Positions 60,240 to 64,000 of a DNA stretch of 64,000 nt are shown here, piece after piece; position 1 is the stretch's first letter; the number at the start of each line of letters is the position of its first letter. The DNA is from Coffea arabica. Its lineage: Eukaryota; Streptophyta; Magnoliopsida; Gentianales; Rubiaceae. The DNA lies in NCBI RefSeq assembly GCF_036785885.1, contig NC_092316.1:15803001-15867000 (forward strand), written 5' to 3'. Under the pieces are notes generated by a model. The model saw only the letters and a list, made by a program, of their open reading frames with translations. It was not told the origin of the DNA and did not search any database. A program made the translations under genes and the position numbers.

Positions 60240-61842
60240 TGAGAATAAAAACAGAGAAATCTTCATGATGAAGCTGCCAAGCATGTGATTAAAATCTAAG
60301 ACTTTAGAATGGTATATAGAGTACAGCTAAAATTAGAATCTTTTGGGGAAAACTTAGACCAATACTTCATCAAGACCAAGGCTAAATTCATGCCCCAATT
60401 AGCTTGGTCAACAATTATAAATGTGGAAAAAGAAAATTATAAAAAAAGAATTAAGCCAATTTTATATTTGGTCCATTAAGCAGTTTATGCTATTATACAC
60501 CATATGGCTGCTAGATGTAGTTATGGAAATAATTTTTTAAGTAGGAAAGTTCTTATAGGTGGGAAGAAACATTGGCATAACTGAATCATCAGACAGGGTT
60601 TCCTAAACCTAAAAGAATGAAGAAATTAAAAGTCACAAGGAAAAAAACAAAAGAATAAAGAGTTTATTCTTTAATAAGTGGTATATACAATCCATAGTAA
60701 ACATTCCTAAGACTATTGGGCATTTACATGAACTAAGTTAAAAGGAAACAAGTTTTATGATGAAATTAGACAGAGGTTTAAGCTGAAACAAGTATTTCTG
60801 AAAAAGTCCAAAAACAACAAGTCCCAGAAGCCAATTGGTGAGTTTACAAACTGCAAAAATCAGCAACAGCCAAATTAGTGTTTCTACAAGAGCTATGCAT
60901 TGTGTTCTATTCTGTGCAGTTAGTGGACCATACAATCTGAAAATTTAACTAGAAAACCATAACCATATACTGAAGTGGTATTCAAATGAATAAATTAGAT
61001 TTCAAGCAGTCAGCACATAGTTTACTTTAGAGACATTAGGCTGCGCACAGTTCTTTGGGCTGCAAGCCCAACAGTATGCATATCTCAGCAACAACAGCAA
61101 AGCAGATGTATGCTAATTCTTTAACCATATTTCTTAATTTGTAGGAAAAAACAGATCTTTACATTTATGCATTTCTCATGAAACAAGACAAAAATAAAGA
61201 TGTGCTCTGGATGATGTCAATGCTCCGGATGGTGTCAACTAATAGGGAAATTATTAGACAGGCATTTCACCACATATATATGTTGAAAAGATCTTAACTA
61301 GTAAAAAAAAATCATAAATGATCTGCCCTTTATATCTACAGAAATAAGAATTAGCTTCAGCTAAAGTTTCTCCCCGAAAGCAATATAAGTATAGCATTTA
61401 CAAGAACTACGGACATGAAATAAATGTCACAGACATCAAACTCAGTAGCTAATATTTCAACTGCAAAGCTTAACAAGACTGAGCAACGAATCTAAATTCA
61501 GATTTTTTTCCTGTATAGTTGTTGAAATTGAATGGCAGACAGAAAAGAACACAAAATGAATAAAGCAGATCTGTTACTCTCTTTAAACAGTATCCTCTTG
61601 TTGGATGTTTTTAAAGTGAGGATGAAGCTTAGGCCTCAGCCTATAGGCAGCTATATAACTTCTGCGGGTTGCTGAGTTAACCTCTTAATTCTCTTATAAA
61701 GCTAAGTGGATTTTCATGGTTGAACAATAAAGTCCAAACCACCTCAGAGATTTAAGAATAATTGCAACAGGTGGATGATCCCAACCAACCAAAGCTTTGT
61801 TTGGGTATTATCTCTAACGGTAAAGGTTAAACAAAATGACAA
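60240..61842. other. 3' flank of the PPR gene, no further gene seen
   Basis: AT-rich sequence. Probably contains the 3' UTR of the minus-strand PPR gene next to 61843. No other feature supported. Confidence 0.4.
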
Positions 61843-63705
61843 CTACCAGTAGTCCTTGCAAGAACAGATTCCTTCTCTGAAATGGTGGAAACGAGATCGA
61901 TCTCTTACAATAATCTCTCTCCCATAAGCTTTGGAGATGGCCTTCAGAGCAGAATGACAATCCTCACAAGTTCTTAAATTCTTTACTATACGAATACTAG
62001 TTCCAGGCACAGTTGTCATCAATCCAAAAGCAATAGCTAGCTTCTCACTGTGCCAAGCCACTGCTTGCACTTTCTCTTCCTCGCTTAAATCAAATGAAAC
62101 CTGAGTGGTATTAGCAACATACCCGACAAGGCTAGCTCTTTCTAGAATCTCATGCAACTTCTCCCGAATCTCTGCAATTTGTATGTGCAACTTATCAGCA
62201 ACTCGAAACTCATGTACAACACCATTCACCTCAATCCAACTATGCCCAATGTCCAATTGATTCTCTCTATGTCCAATTAACTTCCTTATTTGAGTAACTC
62301 TTTCCCATCTACCTAGAGAAGCATACAAGTTAGAAAGTAGCACCTCACCTCTGCTTTGACCATAAGTGTCGTGTTCCTTGATATGATTTATTATGAGTTC
62401 TCCAAGATCTACATCACGATGAACTCTACAAGCACTAAGCAATGCCCTCCATATGACAATATCAGGGTTCACATGCATACTTTTGGCAACACGAAAAGCA
62501 TTCTCCAAGTAGCCAGCACGCCCAAGCAAATCAATGTAACAGCCATAATGCTCAATTTTGGGTTCAATCCCGAAATTGCTTTCCATGTTAGCAAAAACTG
62601 AAGAGCCCTCGTCAACTAAACCAGAATGGCTACATCCATTCAGGACCCCCAAAATAGTGACTTAATTTGGTTTAACATTTTTAGTTAACATTTTATTAAA
62701 TACACGTAAAGCATCCCTACCAAGTCCATGAATGGATAACCCTGTTATCAAACTCGTAAAGTTGTGCACATCAGGTACAGAAATCTCATCAAATACTCTT
62801 ATTGAAAGGTCAATCCTGCCACACTTTGCATACATGTCAATCAGAGCAGTACTAATATTTGAACCAACAAAAATATTTTTCTTATCTATATAAGCATGAA
62901 TCCATTTGCCTTGATCCAAAGCCCCAAGATGAGCACAAGCAGAGAGAGCACAGACTAGAACAGCCTCATTAGGCTTGACCTTGCATTCATCATCACACAG
63001 CATTTCACGGAAGTACTTGAGGGCTTCAAGATATCTTCTACATCCAACAAAACCTGAAATTAAAACAGCCCAAGACACATCATTACGCACCGGCATTTCA
63101 AGAAAGGCCTGAGATGCTTTGGTCATCTCCCCATTCTTTGCATATCCGCAAACCAAACTAGTCCATGAGAACACATCTCTCTGTGACATTTCATCAAAAA
63201 CTTTACAGGCGTCACTCATTTTCCCAAAAACAGCATACAAGTTGACCACAGAATTTCCCACGTACAAATCCGATATATACCCATTTTTCATAATCATCCC
63301 ATGAACAATTTCACCATACACAATCGACATCTGGTGAGAACAAGAAGTGATCACAAAATTGAATGTATACTTATCAGGAAAAACCTGAAAAGGAGAGTGC
63401 TCAAAAGTGATCATTTGGTTAAAAAGATTGAACGGTTCTGTCGAATTTTGAAGTTTTGAGTATGCCCTGATCATCAGATTCCATAACAGAGTTGGTGGTG
63501 AAGGCAAAGGGTAATGGTTGAATAAGGCTCTAGCACCATCCAGATTGTTAATGTTGAGATAACAGTGAATCAGAGAGTCAACCAAAGCAGCCTTTCCTGA
63601 GAGTGAATTGGTAATTATTTTAGCATGAATTTGACTGAGTTGAGAGAGTGGTGGGCGTCTCTTTAGGAGACAAGAGAGTGATTTAGCGGTCACATAGTAT
63701 TGCAT
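61843..63705 (-). pseudogene. DYW-class PPR protein gene with one in-frame stop
   Basis: A single intronless frame of 621 codons from ATG 63705-63703 to the stop at 61845-61843 encodes a PLS-class pentatricopeptide repeat protein. Text in order: QIHAKIITNSL, several repeats such as LYVGNSVVNLYAVFGKMSDA, DVFSWTSLVCGYAKNGEM and ALIDMYAKCGRIDLSIRVFD, then the E region and the DYW domain ending CSCKDYW. The deaminase HxE (His552, Glu554) and CxxCH (CEDCH, 580-584) sites are intact. These proteins edit C to U in mitochondrial or plastid RNA. Codon 348 (62664-62662) is TAA where relatives read KPNEVT, a GAA-to-TAA change by one base; the rest stays in frame. As written, only the first 347 residues, without E and DYW, would be made. 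The intact downstream half points to a very recent mutation, an allele, or an error. Confidence 0.9.
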
Positions 63706-63835
63706 TGGTTGGTTTGAATATATGGCGGGAAGTCGGTTGATGAAAAAGAACGGTTAAGTATTAGTAGTATTGGTTTTAGGAGTTTGGGATAATGCTATTC
63801 TTTGCCCATAAAAGGGATCAATCCTAGTACTGCAA

Positions 63836-64000
63836 GCAAGTCGAACCGAGTCGAGTTTTGAGTTAATCGAGTCGAGTCGAGACTAAATTTTACCGAGTTT
63901 GAGCTCGACGAGTCGGCAATTTTCGAGTTCGAGCTCGACTCGAATCAAGTCGAGCCGAGCTCGAGCTCGAAAAAAAATAAAAAATAAATATTTTATTTTA
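63836..64000. mobile_element. TCGAG-rich hAT-like element (cut by window edge)
   Basis: AAGTCGAACCGAGTCGAGTT followed by CGAGTCGAGTCGAG and GAGCTCGAGCTCG words, of the same composition as 27361-27762. No clear left TIR is seen, and the right end lies outside the window. Confidence 0.5.

Noticed and set aside
62356..62601. Plus-strand frame opposite the PPR gene
   Set aside because: Antisense shadow of the DYW/E-domain coding sequence.
63722..63731. GGCGGGAA motif upstream of the PPR gene as an E2F site
   Set aside because: A single 8-base match close to the start codon is not enough evidence.
1..64000. CRISPR arrays, prophage, operons or other prokaryotic systems
   Set aside because: The window is plant nuclear DNA; the tandem repeats seen lack CRISPR spacing, and no prokaryotic gene was found.

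Overview
This window is nuclear DNA from a flowering plant, probably a woody eudicot and perhaps an asterid; the species cannot be fixed from the sequence. The evidence is an AT-rich background, GT-AG introns, plant gene families (a nucleobase-ascorbate transporter, a PADRE/DUF4228 protein, a DUF1677 protein and a DYW-class PPR protein), and plant transposon classes (RNase H-bearing LINE, a very long solo LTR of Tat/Ogre type, and Tourist, Stowaway and hAT miniature elements). No bacterial, organellar or viral block was seen.

Layout. 1-360: end of an hAT-like miniature element. 890-1249 (-): DUF1677 gene broken by one in-frame TAG. 3.1-4.2 kb: foldback element with purine/pyrimidine arms. 5.7-10.7 kb: decayed LINE that has lost its central reverse transcriptase core. 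12.0-16.9 kb: solo LTR of 4842 bp with a perfect 5-bp target duplication, inside an older repeat. 18.7-20.3 kb: foldback, Tourist and hAT elements in a row. 20.3-31.2 kb: gene-poor DNA with a 60-bp polyA insertion, a GC-rich structured repeat family present three times, a TCGAG-rich hAT element and a Stowaway element. 31.3-38.6 kb (+): intact 14-exon transporter gene, with a LINE tail in intron 7. 39-57 kb: no convincing gene; Stowaway and Tourist elements, a long hairpin and two large foldback elements. 57.4-58.7 kb (+): intact 3-exon PADRE gene. 60 kb (-): a short coding-like stretch of unknown origin. 61.8-63.7 kb (-): DYW-type PPR gene, full length apart from one in-frame TAA. 63.8-64 kb: start of another TCGAG-rich element.

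The host genes are unrelated single loci rather than a pathway or cluster: a plasma-membrane purine/pyrimidine permease, a stress-associated small protein, an organelle RNA-editing factor and an unknown zinc-binding-like protein. Most of the window is transposon-derived. I did not find a new multi-gene system. The most useful leads are the two genes each broken by one stop codon, the structured repeat with a motif resembling a plant snRNA promoter element, the set of foldback elements, the long hairpin at 41.9 kb and the tiny polyA insertion.
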